A stretch of 64,000 nucleotides of DNA from Streptomyces sp. 6-11-2 (GTDB taxonomy: Bacteria; Actinomycetota; Actinomycetes; Streptomycetales; Streptomycetaceae). Below are positions 1-8,658 of the stretch, piece after piece (position 1 is the first letter of the stretch; the number at the start of each line of letters is the position of its first letter). Below the pieces are notes generated by a model. That model was not told where the DNA came from. It was given only the letters and a program-made list of their open reading frames with translations, and did no database searches. A program made the translations under genes and the position numbers. The stretch is taken from NCBI RefSeq assembly GCF_006540305.1, contig NZ_BJOR01000001.1, positions 2,914,001-2,978,000 on the forward strand, given 5' to 3'.

Positions 1-99
1 GCCCCACCGGCTGGTGACGTGCTCCAGGACCAGGCGGTACGGACACATCGCCGCGTCGGCGACGACGTCCCTTGCCGCTCTTCCAGCGCTTACTGCCAT
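1..99 (-). CDS. HxlR-family transcriptional regulator, N-terminal part
   Basis: Only the first 33 codons lie in the window; the gene runs off the left edge. The minus strand reads ATG (99-97) into a peptide containing CPYRLVLEHVTSRWG, the start of the HxlR winged-helix domain, where a conserved cysteine opens helix 1. HxlR proteins are small dimeric DNA-binding regulators, often responding to electrophiles or quinones through that cysteine. It is transcribed away from the NAD(P)-binding oxidoreductase at 190, an arrangement in which the regulator usually controls the enzyme gene from the shared intergenic region. The family is called with good confidence; the inducer is unknown. Confidence 0.85.
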   Translation of the reverse strand, partial: MAVSAGRAARDVVADAAMCPYRLVLEHVTSRWG

Positions 100-102
100 G
101 AC

Positions 103-127
103 AGTACCTTACTTCAAAGTGGGTACT
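103..127. promoter_or_regulatory. Putative HxlR operator (imperfect inverted repeat)
   Basis: Arms AGTACC (103-108) and GGTACT (122-127) are exact reverse complements, and a nested ACTT/AAGT pair (111-114, 117-120) lies between them. The site sits between the divergent HxlR start at 99 and the oxidoreductase start at 190. Position and symmetry fit an HxlR dimer site; the assignment is inference. Confidence 0.5.
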
Positions 128-189
128 TTCGAAGAGTTAGCGCATCTCCTAGCGTTAGCGCACAGGCACCCCACAAGGAGACTTCCGTC

Positions 190-1044
190 ATGAGCATCGT
201 CGTCACCGGAGCCACCGGACACCTCGGCCGCCACGTCGTGGAACAGCTGCTGGAGAGGGTCCCGGCCGACCAGGTCACCGCCGTCGTACGCACCCCGGAG
301 AAGGCCGCCGGCCTCGCCGAGCGCGGCGTGCGGATCGCGGTCGCCGACTACAACGCGCCCGAGACCTTCGACGGCCTGTTCTCGGCCGGCGACAAGGTCC
401 TGCTGATCTCCGGCAACGAGTTCGACAAGGGCCGGGTCCAGCAACACCGGGTCGTCATCGACGCGGCCCGTGCCGCCGGTGTCGCGCTGCTCGCCTACAC
501 CAGCGCCCCCGGCACCCTGAAGGCCGCCCTCGCCGACGACCACCACGGCACCGAGGAGGCCGTGCTGGCCTCCGGAGTGCCCTACGTGCTGCTGCGCAAC
601 GGCTGGTACCACGAGAACTACACCGAGCAACTCGCCCCCGTCCTGGAGCACGGCGCCGTCGTCCACGCCGCCGGCGAGGGCCGCATCTCCTCCGCCCCGC
701 GCGCCGAGTACGCGGCCGCCGCCGTCGCCGTCCTGACCGGCGAGGGCCACGAGAACAAGACGTACGAGCTGGGCGGGGACGAGGCGTGGAGCCTCGCCGA
801 GTATGCCGCCGAGCTGAGCAGGCAGACCGGCAGGCGGATCACGTCCAACCCGGTCACCGTCGAGGAGTACGCGGGCATCCTGACCGGCGCCGGGCTTCCC
901 GGGCCGCTCGCCGCGATCCTGGCGGGCGTGGACGCCTCCATCGAGAAGGGCGAGCTGGTCATCACCTCCGGCGATCTGTCCCGCCTGATCGGGCGCCCCA
1001 CCAGCCCGGTCTCGGAGGCGATCGCCGCCGCGCTCGGGGCCTGA
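190..1044 (+). CDS. NmrA/QorB-like NAD(P)-binding oxidoreductase
   Basis: The product is a 284-aa cytosolic atypical short-chain dehydrogenase fold. The N-terminus VVTGATGHLGRHVV is the glycine-rich dinucleotide-binding loop (GxTGxxG). The rest matches NmrA-like/quinone oxidoreductase 2 (QorB) proteins in length and layout, with no classical YxxxK catalytic pair evident. ATG 190 is chosen because AAGGAG lies about 8 nt upstream (176-181); the open frame continues upstream to 19, but that part overlaps the operator and the HxlR gene. With the divergent HxlR regulator this is a typical redox-stress pair, probably reducing quinones or similar electrophiles. The substrate cannot be read from sequence. 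Confidence 0.85.
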   Translation: MSIVVTGATGHLGRHVVEQLLERVPADQVTAVVRTPEKAAGLAERGVRIAVADYNAPETFDGLFSAGDKVLLISGNEFDKGRVQQHRVVIDAARAAGVALLAYTSAPGTLKAALADDHHGTEEAVLASGVPYVLLRNGWYHENYTEQLAPVLEHGAVVHAAGEGRISSAPRAEYAAAAVAVLTGEGHENKTYELGGDEAWSLAEYAAELSRQTGRRITSNPVTVEEYAGILTGAGLPGPLAAILAGVDASIEKGELVITSGDLSRLIGRPTSPVSEAIAAALGA

Positions 1045-1174
1045 GCGACACCGGGGAAACCGTCACCCGCCCGTCATGACCGTTTGACCATACGGACATG
1101 ACAGGCGGGGGCGCGTGGCGCTACCTTCTTTGATGCCCGCCGCACGTCACGCGGCCGGCACGAAGGAGGAACCA

Positions 1175-2137
1175 GTGAGCGAGCAGCCGAGGGGTGAGCG
1201 GCGCACAGGACTGCTGAACGGTGTCGCCGCCTATGGGATGTGGGGCCTCGTCCCCATCTTCTGGCCGCTGCTCAAACCCGCCGGGGCGGTCGAGATCCTC
1301 GCCCACCGCATGGTGTGGTCCCTCGCCTTCGTCGCCGTCGCCCTGCTCGTCGTACGCCGCTGGGCCTGGGCCGGCGAACTGCTGCGCCAGCCGCGCAGGC
1401 TGGCCCTCGTCGTGATCGCCGCCGCGGTGATCACCGTCAACTGGGGCGTCTACATCTGGTCCGTCAACAGCGGGCACGTGGTGGAGGCCTCCCTCGGCTA
1501 CTTCATCAACCCGCTGGTCACCATCGCGATGGGCGTGCTGCTCCTCAAGGAGCGGCTGCGGCCCGTGCAGTGGGCGGCGGTCGGCACGGGCGCCGCCGCC
1601 GTCGTCGTGCTCACCATCGGCTACGGCCGCCCGCCGTGGATCTCCCTCTGCCTCGCCTTCTCCTTCGCCACCTACGGCCTGGTGAAGAAGAAGGTCAACC
1701 TGGGCGGCATCGAGTCGCTGGCCGCCGAGACCGCGGTCCAGTTCCTGCCCGCTCTGGGCTATCTGGTGTGGCTGGGCGCCCACGGCACCTCGACGTTCGC
1801 CGCCGAGGGCGCCGGGCACGCCGCGCTGCTCGCCTCCACCGGCATCGTCACCGCGCTGCCGATGGTCTGCTTCGGGGCGGCCGCGATACGCGTGCCGCTG
1901 TCCACCCTGGGCCTGCTCCAGTACATGGCCCCGGTCTTCCAGTTCCTGATCGGCGTCGCCTACTTCCACGAGTCCATGCCGGCCGAACGCTGGGCCGGCT
2001 TCGCCCTGGTCTGGCTGGCCCTGACCCTGCTGACCTGGGACGGGCTGCGCACGGCCCGGCGGGCGGCACGGCTCAGGGCCCGGCTCGCCGCCCCCAGGAC
2101 CGCGACGGCGGCGAAGACCGACCCGGTGGAGGCGTAG
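1175..2137 (+). CDS. rarD: RarD-type EamA/DMT family transporter
   Basis: This 320-aa integral membrane protein has about ten hydrophobic helices and belongs to the drug/metabolite transporter superfamily. The N-terminal NGVAAYGMWGLVPIFWPLL and the following AVEILAHRMVWSL are typical of RarD. Family members were named from chloramphenicol-sensitivity phenotypes and are assumed to export or import small metabolites; the substrate is unknown. GTG 1175 is preferred over the upstream in-frame codons because AAGGAGGA (1164-1171) sits just before it. The gene stands alone; the C-terminal ~25 residues are Ala/Arg-rich and presumably cytoplasmic. Confidence 0.88.
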   Translation: MSEQPRGERRTGLLNGVAAYGMWGLVPIFWPLLKPAGAVEILAHRMVWSLAFVAVALLVVRRWAWAGELLRQPRRLALVVIAAAVITVNWGVYIWSVNSGHVVEASLGYFINPLVTIAMGVLLLKERLRPVQWAAVGTGAAAVVVLTIGYGRPPWISLCLAFSFATYGLVKKKVNLGGIESLAAETAVQFLPALGYLVWLGAHGTSTFAAEGAGHAALLASTGIVTALPMVCFGAAAIRVPLSTLGLLQYMAPVFQFLIGVAYFHESMPAERWAGFALVWLALTLLTWDGLRTARRAARLRARLAAPRTATAAKTDPVEA

Positions 2138-2230
2138 CCGCTGCCGCGGGTGGTGCGGGCCCGGTGTGCTCGCACCTTCTCCTTGGTGAAGTTCCAGCCC
2201 CGGGGCGAGCCCGCGCATATAACTGGGTGC

Positions 2231-2710
2231 ATGACTCCGACACCCACGGGCGCCGCGCCCGCCCCGCTGCACTGGAAGCTCGTCATCGACGCCGCCGACC
2301 CGCACGCGCAGGCCGACTTCTGGGCCGCCGCGCTGCACTACGAGGTGGAGGACAACAGCGCGTTAATCGAACGGCTGCTGGAGCTCGGGGCGCTGCCGGG
2401 CGAGGCCACCGTCGAGTTCCACGGCCGCCCGGCCTTCCGGGATCTGATCGGCGTACGGCACCCCGACGACCCGTACGACGAGGAACGCGGCACCGGTCTG
2501 GGGCGGCGGCTGCTGTTCCAGCGGGTGCCGGAGGCGAAGTCCGGCAAGAACCGGCTCCACCTCGACCTGCACCCCGGCGAGGGCCGGCGCGCGGACGAGG
2601 TGGAGCGGCTGAAGGGGCTCGGGGCGCGCGTGCTGCGGCATGTGCGGGAGCACGGCGGGGAGTGGATGGTGATGGAGGACCCGGAGGGCAACGTGTTCTG
2701 CGTGGCGTAG
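2231..2710 (+). CDS. VOC (glyoxalase-like) family protein
   Basis: This 159-aa protein has the vicinal-oxygen-chelate layout: an N-terminal beta strand LHWKLVIDAADPHAQADFW, a central His-containing strand NRLHLDLHP and a C-terminal strand that ends in VMEDPEGNVFCVA, the usual closing motif of glyoxalase/bleomycin-resistance folds. Such proteins bind a metal through His and Glu and act as lyases, dioxygenases or resistance proteins. Many streptomycete copies have no assigned substrate, and none can be assigned here. ATG 2231 is the start that places the first strand correctly. The gene converges on 2720-4579 with only 9 nt between stops. Confidence 0.85.
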   Translation: MTPTPTGAAPAPLHWKLVIDAADPHAQADFWAAALHYEVEDNSALIERLLELGALPGEATVEFHGRPAFRDLIGVRHPDDPYDEERGTGLGRRLLFQRVPEAKSGKNRLHLDLHPGEGRRADEVERLKGLGARVLRHVREHGGEWMVMEDPEGNVFCVA

Positions 2711-2719
2711 GACGCCGGG

Positions 2720-4579
2720 TCAGCTCGGGGGTGGCGGGGTCGCGTCGCGGGCCCGTTCGGCCAGGCGGCCCATGCGGGCGCGGGCGGACTCCAGTTGCTC
2801 GATGTCGTCGGCGGCGGGGCCGTCCTCGGCGGTGAGTTCGGCCCACAGGTCGATCAGGTCACGGCCGAGCCGCAGGCCCTGCTCGGGGTCGCGGACCGCT
2901 CGCCAGGCGGTGGCCGCGCTCTGCACGTCGCCGTAGGCCGCCGCCGCGTCGCCGGCGCGGCGGCGGATGCGGGCGAGGCCGAGGGAGACACCGAAGGAAC
3001 GGAGCGGATCGCCCGCCAAGTAGGCGATGTACGCCGTGAGTTCGCGCGCCCGCAGCACCTCGGGGTGCTCCGGGCCGAGCACGCCGGACGCGTCCGCGAC
3101 GGTGCGTTCGGCCAGGGCCGCCGCCTCCTCGATCCGGCCCTCCTTCACGGCGTCGTTGACCCGCGCCAGGGGTTCGGCGAGCAGGACGGCGCCCGCTTCA
3201 CCGGCCGCGGTCCTGGGATCCTCCCCGAGCACCGCCTCGGCCACGGCGTCGAACCCGCGGGCGGGGGTGGGGGTGGGCTTGGGCCCGGATTCGTCCAGAC
3301 CGGGGTCGGCCGGGTCGGGGTCCGGGTGCTGGTACTGATGCTGGTACTGGTGCGGAGTCGTTGCGGACGCGGGGGCACCGGGCGCGGGGGCGTGGGCGCC
3401 AGGCGCCGGGGCATGCTCGGCGGGCGCGGCCGGTTCCGGCCACGCGTTCACGTCGGCCGGGCCCGCGTCCATCACCGGTGGCGGGCCGAACACCCCCGTG
3501 GGGGCGACCGCCGTACCGAGGGGCGTGTCACCCGCTGATTCCGGCAGCGGCCGCAGCGCGAACGCCGGCGCCACCTCGCTGGACGGCGCCGGCGACTCGG
3601 AAACCGCCCGCAGCGGGAAAGTGGGCGCACTCTCGCCATACGGCATACCGCCACCGACCCGGGGCTCGCCCTCCGGCCCGGACCCCGGCAACTCCCGCAC
3701 AGGAAACACAGGAACCCCGTCAGCGGACGGCGCCAACGACTCGAGAGCCGCACGCAACGGGAAAACGGGCGCACTCTCGCCATACGGCATACCGCCACCG
3801 ACCCGGGGCTCGCCCTCCGGCCCGGACCCCGGCAACTCCCGCACAGGAAACACAGGAACCCCGTCAGCGGACGGCGCCAACGACTCGAGAGCCGCACGCA
3901 ACGGGAAAACGGGCGCACTCTCGCCATACGGCATACCGCCACCGACCCGGGGCTCGCCCTCCGGCCCGGACCCCGGCAACTCCCGCACAGGAAACACAGG
4001 AACCCCGTCAGCGGACGGCGCCGACGACTCGGGAACCGCACGCAACGGGAAAGTCGGCGCGCTCTCGCTGTGCGGTGTACTGCCAGCGGCCAGGGGCTCG
4101 TTGTGCGGCTCGGGTGGCGGGAACGCGGGCGCGGGCGGCGGGGAGGGCGGTTCCGTGTCGGGCTCGCGGGCCGGGTCCGGGGCCTGCCTCAGTACGTGTG
4201 TCACCCCGTCGTCCTCCGGTCGCGGGGCCGGGCCCGGCCGGGGTGCGTCGGCGGGTGGGTCCGGCGGTGCCGTGCGCAGGGGCTCCGCGGCGAACGCGCT
4301 GGAGCCGTCGGTGTGGACCTGGAGGGGGACGACGTAGCCGATGCGCTCGTCGGTGACCGTGGCGAGGACGGGGTGGCCGGAGGCGAGGGCGATGCGGTGG
4401 AGGTGGCCCAGGACGGCCTGCTGGATCTCCTCGCCGGGAACCGGGTGGACCGGCACGCCGCCGACCAAGGCCCCGGCGCCGTCCGCCGGCACATGGACGG
4501 CGACCGGCGTCGCCACGGGTGCCGCCGGCCGCGCGGCACGCTCGTGTTCCCGCTTCTTCCCGCGGCTCAGTCGAGACAT
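2720..4579 (-). CDS. TPR-like protein with long Pro-rich repeat linker
   Basis: This 619-aa protein has three visible parts. The N-terminal ~110 residues form a small globular region (motifs VHPVPGEEIQQAVLGHLH and ERIGYVVPLQVH). Residues ~110-470 are Pro/Gly/Ala-rich linker carrying tandem 48-residue repeats. The C-terminal ~150 residues are alpha-helical and TPR-like (GRIEEAAALAERTV, LGPEHPEVLRARELTAYI). The latter half resembles tetratricopeptide tails of streptomycete signalling proteins, suggesting a scaffold. There is no signal peptide or membrane helix. ATG 4579 has GAGGGA 5 nt upstream; two earlier in-frame ATGs lack such a site. It is divergent from the DUF6668 gene at 4759, so the two may share regulation. 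Function unknown. Confidence 0.75.
   Translation of the reverse strand: MSRLSRGKKREHERAARPAAPVATPVAVHVPADGAGALVGGVPVHPVPGEEIQQAVLGHLHRIALASGHPVLATVTDERIGYVVPLQVHTDGSSAFAAEPLRTAPPDPPADAPRPGPAPRPEDDGVTHVLRQAPDPAREPDTEPPSPPPAPAFPPPEPHNEPLAAGSTPHSESAPTFPLRAVPESSAPSADGVPVFPVRELPGSGPEGEPRVGGGMPYGESAPVFPLRAALESLAPSADGVPVFPVRELPGSGPEGEPRVGGGMPYGESAPVFPLRAALESLAPSADGVPVFPVRELPGSGPEGEPRVGGGMPYGESAPTFPLRAVSESPAPSSEVAPAFALRPLPESAGDTPLGTAVAPTGVFGPPPVMDAGPADVNAWPEPAAPAEHAPAPGAHAPAPGAPASATTPHQYQHQYQHPDPDPADPGLDESGPKPTPTPARGFDAVAEAVLGEDPRTAAGEAGAVLLAEPLARVNDAVKEGRIEEAAALAERTVADASGVLGPEHPEVLRARELTAYIAYLAGDPLRSFGVSLGLARIRRRAGDAAAAYGDVQSAATAWRAVRDPEQGLRLGRDLIDLWAELTAEDGPAADDIEQLESARARMGRLAERARDATPPPPS
3627..4058. 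repeat. Three tandem 144-bp repeats inside the TPR-like gene
   Basis: Units are 3627-3770, 3771-3914 and 3915-4058. Units 1 and 2 read as identical; unit 3 differs at a handful of bases near its end. The period is a multiple of three, so each unit adds 48 residues (core VPVFPVRELPGSGPEGE) without breaking the frame. More diverged flanking sequence (around 3540-3626 and 4059-4130) looks like older copies. Confidence 0.93.
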
Positions 4580-4758
4580 CGGCTCCCTCACTCGGATGAG
4601 TGCCATCCGGTCGTTCGCGTACATTCGAGTCTCTCCGCCCGCCTGCCCTCCCCGCGTCACCACGACGTCACAGACTCGCACCAGGAACCGCACTCCTGTG
4701 ACGCGGGTAACGTTTCGCGGGCAAGGATCGTCGGGATGACGCGGGAGGGGGGACAGCC

Positions 4759-5307
4759 ATGCGGACAGACGTACGACCGGGACCGGAGATCTGGGTCCGC
4801 GGACCGGTGACCGACGCCCGCGCCGAGGCCGACGGGTGGGAGGGCAGGCCGGAACGGCCCGCCGGCCGGCCCGTCACGCCCCGCCGGTTCTCCTGGCTGG
4901 CCACCCACGGCGGCGCGGGCACCACGACTCTCGCGGCCGTCTACGGCGGTCACGACTGCGGACGCGCGTGGCCGGGGCCCGGCGCCCCGGAGTCGGTGCT
5001 GCTGGTCGCCAGGACCCACGCGGCCGGTCTTGACGCCGTCACCCGCGCCCTCGAGGTGTTCCGCGGGGGCGAGGCGCCCGCCGGACTCGACCTGGACGCC
5101 GTGGTGCTCGTCGCGGACGCGCCCGGCCGGCTGCCGCGGCGGCTCGCCCAGCGGGTGAAGCCGATCGAGTCCGTGATCGACGTCTACCGCGTCCCGTGGG
5201 TGGAGGCCTGGCGGCTGGGCGACCTGAGCGGAGCGCCGCCGCGGGAGAGCGAACCGCTGGCCCGTCTCACCGGGGCGGGGAGCGCGCGGGCGGTCCCTAC
5301 GCCGTGA
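4759..5307 (+). CDS. DUF6668 family protein
   Basis: This 182-aa cytosolic protein matches the streptomycete DUF6668 pattern: an N-terminal WVRGPV, then a P-loop-like THGGAGTTTLA around residues 52-62, VLLVARTHAAGL, LVADAPGRLPRRL, and a closing VPWVEAWRLGD. The glycine-rich segment resembles a deviant ParA/MinD Walker A but lacks the usual lysine, so nucleotide binding is uncertain. DUF6668 genes tend to occur near mobile or secretion-related genes; here the only partner is the divergent TPR-like gene. ATG 4759 follows a GGGAGGGGGGA tract. The 3' end overlaps the convergent ABC permease gene by 11 nt. Confidence 0.85.
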   Translation: MRTDVRPGPEIWVRGPVTDARAEADGWEGRPERPAGRPVTPRRFSWLATHGGAGTTTLAAVYGGHDCGRAWPGPGAPESVLLVARTHAAGLDAVTRALEVFRGGEAPAGLDLDAVVLVADAPGRLPRRLAQRVKPIESVIDVYRVPWVEAWRLGDLSGAPPRESEPLARLTGAGSARAVPTP

Positions 5308-6193
5308 TGTCCTTCGCCGTGAACCGTGCCCAGGCCGCCGAGCCGAACACCGCCGCGTACAGGGCCTGCAACTCCAGGTTCTTCACCAGGCCGTCCCAGT
5401 AGACCGGCTCACGCATGAGGTCGGCGAAGGACAGCCAGTAGTGGGGGAAGAGGTACGGCTGGATCGCGTGCAGCTGGGGTATCTGGTCGACGATCTGAAC
5501 GGTGATCAGCAGGCCCACGGTCGTGGCCATCGCGGCGATCCCGCTGTTGGTCAGCGTCGAGACGAACAGGCCGAGCGCGGCGAGCCCGATCAGCGACGCG
5601 GCGACGACGAGGGCGATCAGCAGCGCCCGGCCCAGTCCGTCGGCGAAGCTGATCCGCGTGCCCGAGATGGTCGCCAGATCACCGAGCGGGAACAGCAGGG
5701 CACCCACGATGAGCGCCGAGACGGCGACCACGAGGGTGGCGACCAGGCAGAAGGCCATCGTCGTGGCGTACTTGGCGAGCAGCAGGCGAGTGCGGCCCGC
5801 GGGTGCTACCAGCAGATAGCGCAGGGTGCCCGCGTTCGCCTCCCCGGCGACGGCGTCGCCGGCGATCACGCCCACGGCCATCGGCAGGAAGAACGGCAGG
5901 GTGGCGGCCAGCGCGGTGAAGACCAGGAACAGCCCGTTGTTGGTGACCTGCGCGATGAACGCCGGACCCTCGCCGCCCCCGCCGCCGACCGACGAGCCGT
6001 CCCTCGTCTCGATCCTGACGGCCACCCCGACCAGGACCGGCACACCGGCCAGCACGCCCAGCAGCGCGAGAGTGCGCCAGCGCCGGAAGGTGGTCACCAG
6101 CTCGCTGCGCAGCAGCCCGAAGGTCCACAGCCGGCGCGGGGCGCGCACGGCCACGTCCGCGGCCTGACCCGGCGACAGCTCAGCCCGCGACAT
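5297..6193 (-). CDS. ABC transporter permease (ABC-2 type)
   Basis: This 298-aa membrane protein has about six hydrophobic helices (for example TLALLGVLAGVPVLVGVAV and LLIALVVAASLIGLAALGL) and a large extracytoplasmic loop after helix 1, the layout of ABC-2 permeases of the NatB/YhaP kind. It should pair with the ATPase encoded just upstream: its start codon lies inside the end of that gene (14-nt overlap, 6180-6193), implying translational coupling. It is the last gene of a three-gene operon that begins with a LolA-like protein at 8372. The substrate is unknown; similar systems export lipids, peptides or antibiotics. Confidence 0.88.
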   Translation of the reverse strand: MSRAELSPGQAADVAVRAPRRLWTFGLLRSELVTTFRRWRTLALLGVLAGVPVLVGVAVRIETRDGSSVGGGGGEGPAFIAQVTNNGLFLVFTALAATLPFFLPMAVGVIAGDAVAGEANAGTLRYLLVAPAGRTRLLLAKYATTMAFCLVATLVVAVSALIVGALLFPLGDLATISGTRISFADGLGRALLIALVVAASLIGLAALGLFVSTLTNSGIAAMATTVGLLITVQIVDQIPQLHAIQPYLFPHYWLSFADLMREPVYWDGLVKNLELQALYAAVFGSAAWARFTAKDITA

Positions 6194-7124
6194 CGAAGCC
6201 CTCCCCCGTGAGTGCCACGAACGCGTCCTCCAGCGAGGCCCGTTCGACCCCGAAGCCCCGTACGCGGACGCCCGCCGTCACCAGCGCGGCGTTCACGTCG
6301 GCGAGGTCGCGCTCCGGTGGGTCGCCGGACACCCGGTCCTCGCCCGCGACGACGTCGCCGACGCCCTGTTCCTTCAGCACCCGGGCCGCCTCCCCCGTGT
6401 CGGGCGTGATCACCACCAGCCGGCCGCGCGCTCCGGCGGCCAGCTCCGCCACGGCTCCCTGGGTGATCAGCCGCCCCTGCGCCATGACCGCCGCGTGGCT
6501 GCACACCTGCTCGATCTCGTCCAGCAGATGGGAGGAGAGGAAGACGGTCGTGCCGTCGGAGGCCAACTCCCGGACCAGGGAGCGGATCTCGCGCATGCCC
6601 TGCGGGTCGAGACCGTTGGTCGGCTCGTCCAGGACGAGCAGTCTGCGCGGCTGGAGCAGCGCGGCGGCCAGACCCAGGCGCTGTTTCATGCCCAGGGAGT
6701 AGGCCTTGGCCTTCTTGCCCGCCGCGGCCGTCAGGCCCACCCGGTCCAGGGCGGCGGCGACCCGGGCGCGCCGGGTGCGGGGGTCGGCGGCCGGGTCGGC
6801 GGCGTCGTAGCGCAGCAGGTTGTCCCGGCCGGACAGGAAGCCGTACAGGGCGGGGCCCTCGATGAGCGCGCCGACCTGCGGGAGCACGGTGCGCGAGGAC
6901 CGGGGCATGGGGCGCCCCAGCACTCGCGCCGTGCCGGAGGTGGGCTCGATGAGCCCCATCAGCATGCGGATGGTGGTGGTCTTGCCCGAGCCGTTCGGGC
7001 CGAGGAAGCCGAAGACGCTGCCCGCCGGGACGGTCAGGTCGAGACCGTCGACGGCGAGCTGTCCGCCGCGGTAGCGCTTGGTGAGCCCGCGCGTGTGGAT
7101 GACGCTGTCATCCCGCTCGTCCAT
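6180..7124 (-). CDS. ABC transporter ATP-binding protein
   Basis: This 314-aa cytosolic ATPase has all the family motifs in order: Walker A GPNGSGKTT (residues ~41-49), a signature stretch YSLGMKQRLGLA, Walker B RLLVLDEPTNG, and the switch histidine in FLSSHLL. The C-terminal ~85 residues form the extra domain typical of CcmA/DrrA/NatA-type ATPases that drive ABC-2 permeases. ATG 7124 has GAGGGGG just upstream. It lies 33 nt after the stop of the LolA-like gene and overlaps the permease gene, so the three form one operon. Confidence 0.92.
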   Translation of the reverse strand: MDERDDSVIHTRGLTKRYRGGQLAVDGLDLTVPAGSVFGFLGPNGSGKTTTIRMLMGLIEPTSGTARVLGRPMPRSSRTVLPQVGALIEGPALYGFLSGRDNLLRYDAADPAADPRTRRARVAAALDRVGLTAAAGKKAKAYSLGMKQRLGLAAALLQPRRLLVLDEPTNGLDPQGMREIRSLVRELASDGTTVFLSSHLLDEIEQVCSHAAVMAQGRLITQGAVAELAAGARGRLVVITPDTGEAARVLKEQGVGDVVAGEDRVSGDPPERDLADVNAALVTAGVRVRGFGVERASLEDAFVALTGEGFDVAG

Positions 7125-7157
7125 CGGCCCCCTCGATTCCTCGTGCCCGTCGCGTCC

Positions 7158-8372
7158 TTACTGCCCGGTGTTCGCCGCCTTCACCAGCGTGTCCTTGGTG
7201 ACGGCGCCGACGTACACCTTGCCGTTGTCCGTGATCAGCGCGTTGACCAGGCGGGTGGAGAAGACCGTGCCCTTGCCGAACTTGCCGCTGACCTGGTCGC
7301 CGAGCGAGCCGAGGAACCCGCTCAGGTCGCCCTTGCCGGAGGACGACGGGATGCCGCCCTTGTTACCGGTGTCGATCACGGCGATGGAGTTCCAGCCCTT
7401 GCCGAGGACCTTCGGGCCGCTCTCGGCCGGGTCCTTGTGCGACGCGCCGGGCTCGTGGAACTGCCGGTCCGGGCCGGCCTTCCGCTCGGCGTCCTTCGTG
7501 ACGTCCTTCGCGGCGTCCTTCTCCTCGGTGACCTTCGCCCCCTTGGGCGGGGTGAAGTCGAAGGTCGAGGCGGCCGGCTTGGCGAAGCTGACCTGGGTGA
7601 AGCCCGCGTCCACCACGGCGGCGCCGCCGCTCGCCGGGGTGAGCGTGAACTTCAGCGGCAGCCCGGTCTTGGCGTCCACCGCGATGCTGATCGCACCGAC
7701 CGTGGTGCCGGAGGCATGCTTCGGCTCGATGACCAGCTTGTAGGCGTCGCGGCCGGCGACCTGCGCGGTGCCGTCGACCTTCACCGAGGTGGTGTCGTCG
7801 ACCGCCTTCAGGGCCTCGTCGGCGAAGTCCTTGGGCGTGGCGGGGACCTCGTCCCGGTGCTTCTCGCCGCCGTCGGCCGCGGTGCCGTGGAAGACCTCGT
7901 TCGACTTGCTGTCGTAGCCCCAGACGTCCTTGCCGTTGTGGATGAGGCTGTACTCGGCGGCGCTCTCGATCAGCGAGACCTTCTGCCGGTCCTCGCCGTC
8001 GGCGGCGACGCGCAGGGTGTGCGTTCCGGAGGCCAGTTCGGGCAGCTTTGACATCGGGTCGGCCGACGAACCGTCACCACCCCCGGCCACGCCGGAGGCC
8101 AGGCCGCTCTCCAGGCCGCCGAGGTTCGGCAGACCCAGGTCGGTGCTGACCTTGACCGTGCCGGACAGCTGCTGGACGTCCGACTTGGCGATCTTCTCTA
8201 TGAGTTGCTGTGCGGTGATCTTCGGCAGGTCGGGGTCGCCGGACGCGGCGAGTGCGGGGACGAGCCCGATGGTCGCCGCCGCCACCCCCACCACCGTGAC
8301 CGGGACGACGTAGCGCGCGGCCTTGCGGCGCCCCGTGCGCAGGTCGTCGGCTTCGGAATCGTTCGGTGCCAT
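7158..8372 (-). CDS. LolA/RseB-like secreted protein
   Basis: This 404-aa protein has a hydrophobic segment at residues ~21-44 (RYVVPVTVVGVAAATIG) that is either a signal peptide or a membrane anchor, followed by ITAQQLIEKIAKSDVQQLSGTV, a recognisable opening of the LolA-like fold. Actinobacterial members resemble lipoprotein carrier or anti-sigma-associated RseB proteins and sit outside the membrane; their cargo in Gram-positives is unsettled. ATG 8372 is chosen for the upstream GGAGGTAGGG; codons further upstream lack a site. Being first in an operon with an ABC ATPase and permease suggests it handles the lipidic ligand of that transporter, which is inference. Confidence 0.78.
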   Translation of the reverse strand: MAPNDSEADDLRTGRRKAARYVVPVTVVGVAAATIGLVPALAASGDPDLPKITAQQLIEKIAKSDVQQLSGTVKVSTDLGLPNLGGLESGLASGVAGGGDGSSADPMSKLPELASGTHTLRVAADGEDRQKVSLIESAAEYSLIHNGKDVWGYDSKSNEVFHGTAADGGEKHRDEVPATPKDFADEALKAVDDTTSVKVDGTAQVAGRDAYKLVIEPKHASGTTVGAISIAVDAKTGLPLKFTLTPASGGAAVVDAGFTQVSFAKPAASTFDFTPPKGAKVTEEKDAAKDVTKDAERKAGPDRQFHEPGASHKDPAESGPKVLGKGWNSIAVIDTGNKGGIPSSSGKGDLSGFLGSLGDQVSGKFGKGTVFSTRLVNALITDNGKVYVGAVTKDTLVKAANTGQ

Positions 8373-8658
8373 GTGTGCCCTACCTCCGTCATCGGCGGCG
8401 GCTGTCCTTCTGCACTGGGGTGTCACCCTCAGCCGCCATTCTCACCCAGATCGGTGAGGAGTGGTGTGGTCCGTGGTTTCCATCTGACCAAATCGGCGGG
8501 GCGGAAGCGTCAGACCCCGGAGCCAACTCCGTGTACGCCTGCGGTATGACACACCAAGGGCGACGCCTCCCCCACCCCGTAGGGGTAGAGGTGGAGAGCG
8601 CCGCTCGAAGGGGCCGCCCGGCGAGGGCGGCCGGTGAGGTCGCGGAACCGGACGGGCG

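Noticed and set aside
1240..2835. Long open frame (531 codons) overlapping rarD and the VOC gene
   Set aside because: Arg/Pro/Gly-rich shadow caused by GC-biased third positions; the other frame has clear families.
3627..4058. CRISPR-like regular repeats
   Set aside because: The units are contiguous, without spacers, 144 bp long and in coding frame.
8574..8586. Hairpin ACCCC-GTA-GGGGT downstream of the polyprenyl synthase gene
   Set aside because: Only 5 bp with a 3-nt loop; too weak to call a terminator.
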